From Rusavskia elegans (taxonomy: Eukaryota; Ascomycota; Lecanoromycetes; Teloschistales; Teloschistaceae), in the NCBI GenBank assembly GCA_011316305.1, contig SAUG01000025.1:1-64000 (forward strand): DNA of 64,000 bases, in the 5' to 3' direction. Position 1 is the first letter of the stretch; each line of letters begins with the position of its first letter. The notes beneath the pieces were generated by a model that saw nothing but the letters and a program-made list of their open reading frames with translations, made no database searches and was not told where the DNA came from. Positions 23,056-34,424 of this stretch are shown piece by piece. Position numbers and translations under genes: made by a program.

Positions 23056-23699
23056 TACGCGGAATAGTATATTTAAAACGCGATAAATAGAATTGAAAAA
23101 AATCTAAACTAATAGTATTACCGTATTAAATAAACTATCTAGTAGCTAGATACGAATTCGAAACGAATAAACTAACGATATCGAAATATTTATATAAAAG
23201 TAAAAATAGAAATTTAGTAATTCGAATATCCGTAGAAATTTAATTATTTAAATTAACAAAATAAAGAATTTTCTTATTAATAAATTTTATAATATTTTAA
23301 TTTCTTTTATCTAATCGATTCTGCTAATAATATTTCTAACTATATAATTCGATTAATAAATTCTAAAACTATATAATAGAAAAGATTCGGAACGTAGTTA
23401 AAAACTATTATAATTTTAGTAAATATCGCGATAATAGAAAATAAATTATAGAATTACTCGCTAATAATAATTTTATAGCGGAATATTTCGCTAAAATATA
23501 TATATCGTTTTTAATAGAAACTGGAAGTAATCTATAATTTATAGTTAAATAAACGTCGTTTTCTAGCCGATTCTATTATTAAAGATTTTATAGCGATCTG
23601 TTTCCAAAATAAAAGTAATAGTCTAAAATTAATTAAAACAACGTTATATAAATTTATCTAGATTTCTACCGGAACTATAGTTATAATTACTATAGTAAT
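23056..23699. other. RIP-mutated DNA, left flank of a hAT-like insertion
   Basis: AT-rich and almost without CA/TG. Short readable pieces occur on the plus strand from about 23290 on, with Gln-type stops, but no family is recognised. It probably continues across the hAT-like element into 24210-25100. Confidence 0.4.
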
Positions 23700-24209
23700 T
23701 AGACTGGCCGTAGAGTCGAGTTTCAAATTCGCGTTCGTATTTCGGGTTCGAACCGAATCGGTTTCGACTTTTCTAGATACCGAATTAAATCGATTCCGAT
23801 TTTTCTAAATATCGAATTAATTCGATTTTAAATCGAATTCGGATTTCCGAATTTAATCTATTAAAACTACTAAGATATAGTATAAAAGTATAATTCTAGT
23901 ATAAAAGTAATATCTATCTATTTAATTTTAATTTAATAAAAGAAAATATATTACCTATATATATTATCTATAGATAAATGAATTAATCAATTACTTATTA
24001 TATTAATTATATTAATATATTATATATAAAAGGTTTAGTAGATCGGCTCGAATTTCTATTAATTTCTATTTTATAATTTAATCTAATTTTTAGTTCTAAT
24101 TTTAAAAACCGACTTATACTATTTAGCGGGTCGGATCGAACCGATTTATTAAAATTCGAGTCGAATTCCCGAAATACCGATAGAAATCTATATCGAAGTA
24201 GCCAATCTA
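23700..24209. mobile_element. hAT-like non-autonomous element, 510 bp
   Basis: Ends TAGACTGGCC and GCCAATCTA are inverted repeats. A perfect 8-bp duplication atagtaat lies on both sides (23692-23699, 24210-24217). Subterminal GGGTCGGA/TCCGACCC-type words are repeated near both ends, as in many hAT elements. No transposase frame. Confidence 0.85.
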
Positions 24210-24619
24210 ATAGTAATATATTATATATTTACCGAATTCGCTAGTAGAATCTATTAGATAATTAAATTCGAAAATTAATATATTAAAAGTAAATAGTTTT
24301 CTATAAAATATTATTATTAGCTACGAATACTATAATATAAATCTATAACGATCTTTACCCGATTTAAAAATAGATCAAAGATCTAATATCTAGAATAATA
24401 GAATTTGATTTTATATTTTATTAGAAAACGCGTCCGTATATAAAGAAATTATATTTTTTAGAAACTATTCCGAATAGATCGACGCGATAGATAACTTTTA
24501 TAAAAACGCTATAGACAATCTAATAGAAATAATAAACGAGCTAATATATTAAAACTTTACTAGTAAATCTAAATTTTCTCGATAGAAAAAAATATCGAAC
24601 TCCGGTTCTCGGAATTCGA

Positions 24620-25090
24620 TTTATAACAAATCGACTAATCTACTAGATTTTCCCGTTTAAATTATATCGAATAAAAATCAAGTAGGCAGCGTCTTCTATA
24701 ATAATATTAGAAATAACGACTAATAGATTTAATAGGAACTATTAGGCGATATAATTATTCTATCGGCCGAAAACGATATAACGAAACTATCTAAAAGCCG
24801 CGGGAAGAACTCTAAAATTAAAACTACGAAGACGACAAAAGTTAAATTAATCGGATTCCGTATAACTAAATAGACTAGAAGTAAATAGTATAAAATTACT
24901 TTCGATTTAAATTTAATAGAATTTTTTAAAATAGTTAATAGTTTTAACGTCGATCGTATTTAGTATAGTAAAGAAAGTAGAGGAGATTCGATTATTATCG
25001 ATAACGATATAAACTATAGCGCGTTTATAGAGTTCGTTATATAGAAAAAAAATATAGATATAATTGTCGAAAGCCAAAATAATTTCTAAT
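24620..25090 (+). pseudogene. Degraded coding frame, unidentified
   Basis: In one plus-strand frame a hydrophilic protein can be read with few interruptions: LSAENDITKLSKSRGKNSKI, then KVKLIGFRITK, then TFDLNLIEFFKIVNSFNVDR, then a piece ending near VIQKKNIDIIVESQN. Interruptions are TAG/TAA where Gln or Trp is expected. It may be the C-terminal part of a transposon protein or a captured gene; I cannot name it. Confidence 0.4.
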
Positions 25091-26098
25091 TTTCTCTTTT
25101 TTAAACTATATACTATAAAGTCTTTTATATTTAAAAATCTAAAAGTAATTCTATTTTCTTTAGCGTTTATATATAAATATAATTTTATCTATTATTATAA
25201 TATATAATAACGTTCTATACTATCGGATTTTATTTATTTATATTTTCTATTACTATTCGCTTTTTTTTTTTTATAATATTAGTTCTAATACTAATTTCGA
25301 TACTAACTATTTTATTTATCTATTCTAAATTATATGCGAATATATTTTAGATAGTAATAGTAAAAATTTAAATAGTTAATCCGGCTATATTTTCTTATAA
25401 GCGTTATTAGTAATAAGTTTTTCTAAATATATAAAAGCGAATAATAATAAAAAATATATAAATCTTTCTAAAAACGCTAAAATATCGGCGTATATCGAAT
25501 TATCTAAAATCAAAACCGAAAAATAGACGAAAGCGCAGATATCTATAAAATATATTAATATTATCGTATAGCTAGATATATAAATATTAGCGAGTAATAG
25601 TAAAAGACGTATAGATTATCCTAAAAAAACTAAAGTATCGACGTATATCGAATTATCTAAAATTAAAACCAAAAGTATAGACGAAGACGTAAATATCTAT
25701 AGTATATACTAATATTTTCGTATAGCCAGATATATAAAAATTATACTAATAGATAGCTAGATAAATTAAATATAGATAATTTTAAATCTACTTTTTTCGA
25801 TTATCTATATATCGGGACTATATTAGTTAATAATATTCCCGTTAACGCTATTATAACAATCGATTAAAACGGCGATAATATCTACTTTATAGTTATATAG
25901 AAAATCGAGACCCGCTAGTTTAATTTATATAGTATTTTCTTCGACTAAATAATAAAGTCCCTAGTATTATATTAAAAAGCTAGAAATATCGACGTAGTAA
26001 TACTATTATAGTATTATAATCTTCGCTAAAAGAAATTACGCGAATACTATTAGTACTATATATACTAACGACGATTTAACGCGGGGAAAAATTCTTTT
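25091..26098. other. RIP-mutated DNA, no gene recognised
   Basis: AT-rich DNA with an approximate direct duplication of about 140 bp (around 25430-25575 and 25595-25735) sharing the words AAATATCGGCGTATATCGAATTATC and AAGTATCGACGTATATCGAATTATC in part. It ends at the Gypsy 5' LTR. Confidence 0.45.
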
Positions 26099-26338
26099 TA
26101 TAAAACGCTAAACGCGTTATATAGACCCTGGAACTATAATTAGAACGTTTAAAGACGAAGTTTACCGTCTAGTCGCTAGAGCGTCGCTAGCGTATCGGAT
26201 TTCGATTCTTCCCCGCTTTTTCTCTTACCTTTATTACTAGGCTATATCCTAGTCTTTCTAGAGTATAAATTAGTTCTATAATATATATTTCGTCTAGTCT
26301 ATAATTATATACTACTCTAGAAATATACCTATCTAATA
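26099..26338 (+). repeat. 5' LTR of Gypsy-1
   Basis: 240 bp, from TATAAAACGCTAAACGCG to ATCTAATA. It matches 34180-34419 directly and 50808-51045 in reverse. Confidence 0.92.
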
Positions 26339-26869
26339 GTTCTAATTTATTATTTTAAACGTTTTTAGCTCGGTATATATTATTTATAGTACGATTATAT
26401 TAATATCGACGCGCAGTATTTATAGTAGTTATAGCTATAATAAAACGCTTTAGGTAGATCTATTTTAAACTAGTATTAAAGTTATTAAACCGCGGATTAT
26501 AGATATTATAGATTAATCCGATAAATATAACCTATCTACCCCGAAGACGCCCGGTAAAGAAAATTCTAGTTTATTTTCTATTATTTAGAGAAGCTAATTA
26601 GAACTCTATAATAACTTTATTACTAGCGTATTAAAAGATTATATTATTTCCGACGGCTAAATCTATTAATAGCAGCCGTTTAATAGCTAGTTATAGTCTA
26701 ATAGAAATACTTCTTTAAAAACCTTTATAGGCTAACTATCTAGTAGTAGTAATAACCCGAATAATTCGAATAATAGAAGAAATAATAGCGACGAATCTAA
26801 TAATAATAAAAAGCTTCGAACTTTAGAAGTTTAAATAGTAGCGAAAAAAAAGACCCTTTTAAAAGTATA

Positions 26870-28020
26870 CTATAGAATAGAGGCTTTCCGTATAATAGAT
26901 TCGAATTATATTTTAGATACCGATTAATTTTTTTTTAGGCCGGCTATTAGGTTTTCGCGAACGCCTTAAACTTCGTTAAAGTTTAAAATTAAAAAGTCTA
27001 AAAAGTACGGCGATAAAATAATTTTTAAAAAATACTATAAATAGGTCGAGTTTTATAGAAATTAGTTCTATAAGTCCGATATTTTATCCGTCTATATAGA
27101 TTAAATCCGATAGATCTAGGACTTTATTAAAGATTAGAAATTAAACCGGTAGCTCGAAAAAAAGGAATTTTTTATTAATAAAAATACCTTTAATAGTATA
27201 TTATAGGATAAGTTTATAGACTTTTTCTTAAATTTTACTACCGATTCTAAATCTTATTTATTAGATACTGTAACGAAATATCTTCGTATAATATAAAATA
27301 AAGACTAGGATATTCTAGAATTTTATAGTTTCTTTATATTATTAGAGACCTAGCTACCTCTTTTATCGGAAGAATAGTATTCGATCTTTTTCCTTTTTAA
27401 AATTCGTCCGGAGCTATAGTATACTATATAAGTTTAAAGCGCGAAACTAAAAGATTTTAGCTATAATAAATAGATAGTTTAGGCTATCCGATAGGAAAAT
27501 ATAAATAAAGTAATACCAGGTTAATAATAGAATTTTTCTATTAATAGACCTTATCTACCTCTATATAGTAAAGGAAATTCTCGAAAATTCGAAAACCGGA
27601 ACCGGAAAAGCCGATTATAGAATAGTTAAAATAGCGTCGATAGAGGAGATACTTCTAATATTAGTAATAACGATTCTAGAAAGCGTAAATAGGATAATAA
27701 ATCTAGTATCTACTTTATTTATAGTAGCGTAGATTATTAGTCTAAAAATTACTCTAAAAACTAAGACTAAAGTTAAAATAATTAGAAATCTAATAATTCT
27801 CGTAGTAATAGTAACCGGTTATTTAAAAAGCCTACTATTAATATAACGAAAGGTAATTCTAGTAATACTAACTAGTTAAAAAACTAAAAGGGCCAGTTAT
27901 AGCTTCGATAATAGCCTAAAATAAATAAATTAAAGTAAGAAATAGCCTCCTAACTAGAATATTTATCGAGTTACTAGTAAAAGGATATAGTAGAATTAAA
28001 GTATTTCTAAACCTAGATTT
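26870..28020 (+). pseudogene. Decayed Gag of Gypsy-1
   Basis: The plus-strand frame with Gln/Trp-type stops shows a retroviral Gag-like helical region around 27190-27470, for example FINKNTFNSILQDKFIDFFL and a segment with PLLSEEQYSIFFLFKIRPEL. A Ser/Asn-rich linker (about 27640-27880) follows. No intact zinc knuckle is readable. Confidence 0.6.
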
Positions 28021-28079
28021 CTAGATTAATATCGTTTCTTAATCTTTTATTATTTAATACGATCTGGAATCTATTTAAA

Positions 28080-31000
28080 GAGCCGAAAAACTCTATCTTT
28101 AATAGATTAGAAGTTAGCGCGCTGCCTGTTATAGAATATATAATTTAAGCTAGATAACGATAGATAGTTAAAGCTATTAGAAAACTTATATATCGCGATT
28201 CTATATTCTAGATATAACCGATAAATATAGTATCCTTCTAAATATACCAGCTTTATATTAGATATATATAGTTATAGACCTAGAATCCGAGTAAAAGCGA
28301 TTTTCTATCTATAATAAAGTAATATAAGATAACCAGACAGATATAAAACGATTAATCCGCTTTAGTATTAATTTACCGGTAGTCTTTATCTATATATTAT
28401 AGGCCGAGAAGTATATATTAGTATATATAATATCGATTGCCGCCGTATATATAAGATTTAATAATAATACTGCTATATAGACGGGAGCTAACGGCGCCGA
28501 TAAAGATAAAAATAATAAAAATATATAATAGCCCGAGCCGTCGATTCTAGAATCTATATATAAAGAGATCGAAGTTTATAATATACGTCTAGCAGATTCC
28601 TTACCGCTATTTAAAGATACCGATTATATAATCGAATTAAATAGACGAAATCTACTATATAGCCCGATTTATAGTTTATCTAAACGTAAATTTAATAAAT
28701 TATATAATTATTTAGATAGTATTTTAAAAAAGGGCTGGATTCGCTATTTAACGTCTCTTATAGGAGCTTTAATCTTTTTTATACCGAAAAAAGATAGTAG
28801 TTTTTATATATATATCGACTATAGAGGTTTTAATAAAGTAATAATTAAAAACTATTATCTTTTACCTCTTATTTTAGAGATCCTAGATCGATTATTAAAG
28901 GTAAAGTACTTTTCTAAATATAATATTAAAGATACCTACTATTAAGTCCGGATCAAAAAAGATAATAAATAGAAAACCGCGTTTCGTATAAAATATAGAT
29001 ATTTCGAATATTTTATAATACTTTTCGGTTTTACTAATATACCTATAATATTCTAGGCCTATATTAATCGAGCCTTAGAAGAATTAGTTAATATATACTA
29101 TATAGTCTATCTGGATAATATTTTAATCTTTTCTAATTCGGAAGGAAAATATTAGAAATATATTAAATAGGTTGCTCGAAAGCTTCGGAATATATAGCTA
29201 TATTTTAACTTTAAAAAGTATACTTTTAACGTTAAAAATATAGAGTTTTTAGGCTTTATTATATCTATAGAAGATATATCGATAGATCTAGAACGAATAG
29301 TAACTATTAAAAAGTAGCCGGTTCCGAAAATTTATCGCGAGGTATAGATTTTTTTAGAGTTTATAAACTTTTACCGGCGTTTTATTTACTAGTATTCTCG
29401 GATTATAGTATTTCTAACGAGTTTACTCGTAGAGAACGTAGCCGGAAAAAAGTCGGAACCGTTTTACTAGATCGTCGGAATCTAAAAGGTTTTTAAAAAA
29501 CTAAAACGTATTTTTAATACTACTAGAATATTATAATATTTTAATCCGGAAAAAAAAATCTATATTAAAACTAATACTTTTAGAATCGGATTAGCTAGAA
29601 TTATATTTTAATCTAATAAAAATAGTCGCTAGCGCCTAGTTATATTCTAGTCGAAGAAAATAATTTCTGCCGAATATAATTATAAGACCTATAATATAGA
29701 ACTACTTACTATTATTAAAGTTTTCGAATAATAGAAATATTATCTCGAAGGCGCGAAGTATATAGTTAAGATCTAAATAGATTATAATAATCTTTAGAAT
29801 TTTATAAAAATTAAGGAATTTAACGCTCGATAATATCGCTAGATTATTAAATTAGCTGCTATAGATTTCGATATCTTTTATTATCTAGGGAAGACTAATC
29901 TAGCTAATCCGCCTTTTAAAAGGCCGGATTATAAAGATATTAATCTTTAAATCTAGATAATACTATCTATACTTTAATAGAAGTTAAATCTTACTAGCTA
30001 TAAATCTAGCAGCGAACCGTTTACTATACGAAGGATTCGAATTAATTATACTTTACGCGGGCGTATAACTAAAAGGTTTAGAGAACCTTTAATAGAATCT
30101 AAAAACTCTAAAGAAAATAGAATTAACTTTTTACTATTATAAAAAGGACGCGATATATTTCGTATATTAAAATTACTTCCGGGTATAATAGGCCGCTAAT
30201 ATAATAGCGATAGATTAGCGACAACTATTTCCGATAAAAGATATAATAACGGAATAAACTCTATTACTAGGAATATAGACTATAGGCTAGGTATCCTATA
30301 TTAAACGGTACGAAAGGCTGCTATTAATAAAACGGTTTATAGTAAAATAACTCCTAGTATACGCGATATACTTATCTAGCTTTAAAGTCGGAACGCCGAT
30401 ATTCAGAAGTATATATAAACTATTAAATATAAATCGAAAAAAAAAGCCGGACTATAGAATATAGAAACAGAGACTAGTTTTTTCCTTTATAAAAAGTCCT
30501 TATATATACCCGAAAACAAGGTACTACGTATAGAACTCCTAGCGAAATACTATAATAACCCTATAGCTAGATATTTTAGATATTAGCAAACCTTATTATT
30601 TATTCGTTATAGCTATAACTAGCCGAAACTATCTAAATATATTAGAAAGTATATAGAAACGTATAATATCTATTAGCGAGTTAAAATCTATAGATATAAA
30701 CTATATAGAAAGTTCTAAAATCTTCTATACCCTATATAGCTATAGAAAAAAATAGTAATAGATTTTATTACTAGATTACTATCTATTCGATACTTTCGAA
30801 ATATAGTAGACTTAGTATTAGTAGCCGTCGATCGATTTACTAAAATAGCGAGGTATATCCTATATTATAAGACGATTAATACGAAAGATTTTATAGAGTT
30901 TATTATTAATAAACTTTAGTATAAAAGATTTATTCCTAATAAGATTATTAGCGATAAAGGCTCGCTTTTTACGAGCGAATTCTAGTTAGAGGTCTGCTAT

Positions 31001-31640
31001 TATTTAAAAATTAAACGTCGTTTAAGTACCGCGTTCTATTTTTAAACGGATAGATAGACGGAAAGATAGAATTAATTACTAGAATATTATCTAAAGATAT
31101 ATATTTATAAAAAATAGAAAAACTAGGCTAAACTTTTACCTTTAGCTAAATTCGCCTATAATAATAGTAAATATAATATTATAAAAATATCTCCTTTCGA
31201 AATACTAATAGGCTATAATTCTAATATAATATTCGAAAGCGTTAAAAATAACGCCGTAGAGAAGGAAATAGTAAATACGAAGGTACTAGTAGTAAAGAAA
31301 AGAGTCGTAAATCTATAAAAAATATACGAATCGATATATACGAACTAGAAAAAAGTTTAGGTAAATCAGGCTAAATACTATAATAAAAAATATCTATAGA
31401 TAGAATATAAAATTAGTAATTTAATACTATTATCTATAAAAAAACTAAAGTTTAAATAATTATAAAAGATTACTTTTAAATTTATAGATTTTTATCGGAT
31501 TACGAAATATATAGGCTTTTAAATATACCGGTAAAATTTTTCTAGTTAGATTAAAAATCTATAATACCTTTTATATATCTTTATTAGAAATATTCTATCG
31601 CCGTTAAAATAGCGAATTACTAGAATACCTATTACCGGAC
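28080..31640 (+). pseudogene. Decayed Pol of Gypsy-1 (protease, RT, RNase H, integrase)
   Basis: RT is clear: KDSSFYIYIDYRGFNKV (about 28793-28843), KYFSKYNIKDTYY (28910-28943) and the polymerase box YLDNILIFS at 29108-29134, where family YLDD has become YLDN by G-to-A. LEFINFYRRFI (about 29356-29388) marks the RT end, and RNase H follows to about 29950. The integrase core shows VAVDRFTKIA (about 30820-30850) and IISDKGSLFTSEF (30945-30983), the first two acidic residues of the D,D,E triad. Stops are TAA/TAG at expected Gln/Trp sites. No intact product can be made. Confidence 0.85.
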
Positions 31641-31649
31641 TTTATTAAT

Positions 31650-31840
31650 AATAAGGAGAAATAGGAAGTAGAAACTATTTTAGATAAAAAATTTATAAAA
31701 CCTAAGAATAGCGAAGATCTAAAAGCTAAATATCTAGTTAAATAAACTAGTTAGCTAAAGAAATATAATTCCTAGCAGCTATAAAAAGATCTCGAAAATA
31801 CCTAGAAGTTTATCGAAGTATATAATTAAAATAACCCTCT
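31650..31840 (+). pseudogene. Chromodomain at the end of Gypsy-1 Pol
   Basis: Reads EVETILDKKFIKPKN, then LKAKYLVK with a Trp-type stop, then KKYNS, DLENT and KFIEVYN. This follows the chromodomain pattern (E-x-E-x-I-L-D ... Y-L-V-K-W ... W-x-x-x-x-x-L). Chromodomains of this position define chromoviruses and are known to guide integration to marked chromatin. A homologous one is at about 40130-40300 in the reverse copy. Confidence 0.85.
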
Positions 31841-32103
31841 AATAAAGAAATATAAAAAAGATAAAATTTAATAGAAGTAAGCTATAATTATAGACGTTAG
31901 GCGTTTATAGAATATACGTATAATATATATATCTAGAAATAGATTTATAATTAAATAAAATTCGTTCGAATTATTTTATAAAGCCTATAATAATACCTAT
32001 ATATCTATTTCCTATAATATAGGTCCCGCTTTTTTATTTTTAGATACCTATAATAACGCAGATAACCTAGTTTTATAGCGAACTCTTAGTCTATACTATC
32101 TTC

Positions 32104-33560
32104 TTATCCGGTAATAGGCAGGAGAAATAGCGTAGAGGAGGTAATCTTTCGGTATACTACTAAAAAGATAGTCTAAAGAGATTTATAAATAGAATTAAAG
32201 ATATTAAAAGACGTTAGACTACTTACCGACGAGATTACTTAAAGGGCCGAGGTACCGGTAGGCCTAACTTTTAGAAGCTAGGGTCCGGATACCTCCGGCG
32301 CCTTTAAAGCCGCGTATAAAAGAGTTAACGGGGACTAGGAAGGAGCGACAGGCGATATACGCGCGAAAGCTACCGGAAATAGGCGTAGATTTTCCTTTTA
32401 TTTAATAGTATATAGGGGCGATATTTAATATAGCTCTTTATTATTATAGCTTTTAAACGCGCGGAATAATCTATTAGAAAATTATAACGGCTTAAAAAAT
32501 AACTGGATAGATAAAAGAAGTATCGATTTATTCGAAGAAATCTTAATAGTAGGCGTCGGTTATACTATTAATAGCGTAAGATATCCGAAAGTAGGTATTT
32601 GTATCTAGAGGGCTTTATTATCGGAAAGATCTTAAATTATATTAATAGGAAGACGAAATAGACGCTATTCGTATTAGTTTATAATTAGAAACGTAAAGAT
32701 CCGAAAAGTATTTTCCGATTCTATAATAATACGTTAGCGATTAGTTACCTCGTATAAAAAGTTATAGATTATATCTAAAGGCTTCGGACTATTAAAAGAT
32801 AGATATAATATAATAGTAGAACGGGGTACTATAATAGACGTCGGGACCGCCGCCGGAGTACTAGTAGTATCTACCCTAAAAGGTAGAGGTCTAGATACCG
32901 CCGGCAGGATAAAGCTTTTATAATATAAATACAGGACGAATAGCGATAATAAAGATAAAAATCCGCGTAAAAAGTTAAAACCGGGAAAAAAAAGTACGTC
33001 TAAAAGGTACTAAGATTTTAGATTTCTAATTTCGGCTTCTAGAATTATTATTCTATTTTATATAGCTACGTTTTCTCTAACCAGATTTTTATTCGTATAT
33101 TTATATACGTCTAGGCGTTATAGAATCGAATTTAAAATCTTTATAAAGTATTTAAAATTATCCGACTTCTAGGTTAGATTATATAGTATCGTATCTAATA
33201 CCGGGATATATTTAAAGATATTTATAATATCTATAACGAACTTTTTTATAATTTTATAGTTATTAGAAGGAAGCTCTTTATCGTTTAGTACTATAAATCG
33301 GTAAACGTTAATTATTTATCGGATAGCTATATTAAAAATATAAAATACCTATTATATTAGCTTTAAAATAATAGAATCGAGGTAGCTATATAGTTTTATA
33401 GTCTAAAAACCTTTTCCTATCTTTACGGTATTTTTTATAAATATTAATAAAATAATCTTTCGTATATTTAAAAATAGAATATAGATAAATAATAGGATCC
33501 CTATTATTTATAGTATAACGAAAATATCTAATATATAGAAATTAAGATATATTTACGTAT
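32104..33560 (-). pseudogene. Antisense accessory frame in Gypsy-1, between chromodomain and 3' LTR
   Basis: On the minus strand a long frame can be followed with only Gln/Trp-type stops to a TAA at 32104-32106. Its first part is helical (IINIFKYIPVLDTILYNL, then NLVRENVAI, IIILEAEIRNLKSQYLLDVL). A hydrophobic segment (LRGFLSLLSLFVLYLYY) follows, then a Pro/Thr-rich TTSTPAAVPTSIIVPRSTII stretch. The C-terminal half has PTPTIKIS, NNKELYQISPLYTIK and FKAPEVSG. The same protein, in the same place and antisense orientation, is seen in the second chromovirus at 39160-39970. No known domain is recognised: not an envelope, RNase H or integrase sequence. A single hydrophobic span suggests membrane contact (inference). 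Confidence 0.65.
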
Positions 33561-34179
33561 ATAATAGATAGAAAAACTCGTATAAACGAGGAAAAAATAT
33601 TTAAATAAATAAATTATAGGAAATCAGAACTTCTATAAAGTAAAGTATTACTATATTATCGCTAGCGCGTCGGAACCGTATTACTCCGAGCGTTTATTTA
33701 CTATTTAAAATCTTCGAATATTTATATTAGGTTCGGGTTTAATTATATTTATTAAAACTTTTATCTAGTATTATTTATAAGCTATATACGTATAGATATA
33801 CGGATATAATATATATCTATAGATATAATATATTCCTTTAAATATATATAATAGAATAAAGTTATAGTATTAATTTAGTCGATACTATAATATAATAGTA
33901 ATACGCTTCGAATTATCTAGCGAATTCTAGAAAATTTATATTTAAATTATAGTAGCGCTATCTTTTTTTAGCTTTATTCTAGTATATATCTATATAACTA
34001 AAGTATAATAATATATAGATAGGGGCCTATTATAATAATAGCTAAAAAGTAACTCTTTTTTTACTTTTTTTAATTTTTATAGCTGACTATAAAGTTAATA
34101 GGTTTATTTAATAAATACTATAAATATATAGATAGATATAGTATAATATTAAAGACGATATTATTAAAAGGAAAGTAAT

Positions 34180-34419
34180 TATAAAACGCTAAACGCGTTA
34201 TATAGACCCTGGAAATATAATTAGAACGTTTAGAAACGAGGCTTGCCGCCTAATCGCTAGAGCGTCGCTAGCGTATCGGATCTTGATCCTTTCCTGCTTT
34301 TTCTTTTACTCTTATTACTAGGCTATATCTTAGTCATTCTGAAGTATAAATTAGTTCTATAATATATATTTCGTCTGGTCTACAATCGTATACTACTCTA
34401 GGAACATATCCATCTAATA
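34180..34419 (+). repeat. 3' LTR of Gypsy-1
   Basis: 240 bp, less mutated than the 5' LTR; it keeps CTTGCCGCC and CATCCATC-type words where the partner has T for C. The duplication ctttt follows at 34420-34424. Confidence 0.92.
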
Positions 34420-34424
34420 CTTTT

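Larger units (their letters stand above)
26099..34419 (+). mobile_element. Complete Ty3/Gypsy chromovirus (Gypsy-1), RIP-degraded
   Basis: 240-bp LTRs at 26099-26338 and 34180-34419 with ancestral TG...CA ends now TA...TA, and a perfect 5-bp duplication ctttt on both sides (26094-26098, 34420-34424). Between them, on the plus strand, are Gag, protease, reverse transcriptase, RNase H, integrase and a chromodomain, in the order of Ty3/Gypsy. The two LTRs differ mostly by C/T and G/A, with the 5' LTR more mutated. Unusually, about 2.3 kb lies between the chromodomain and the 3' LTR and carries a long antisense frame (32104-33560). Confidence 0.92.
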
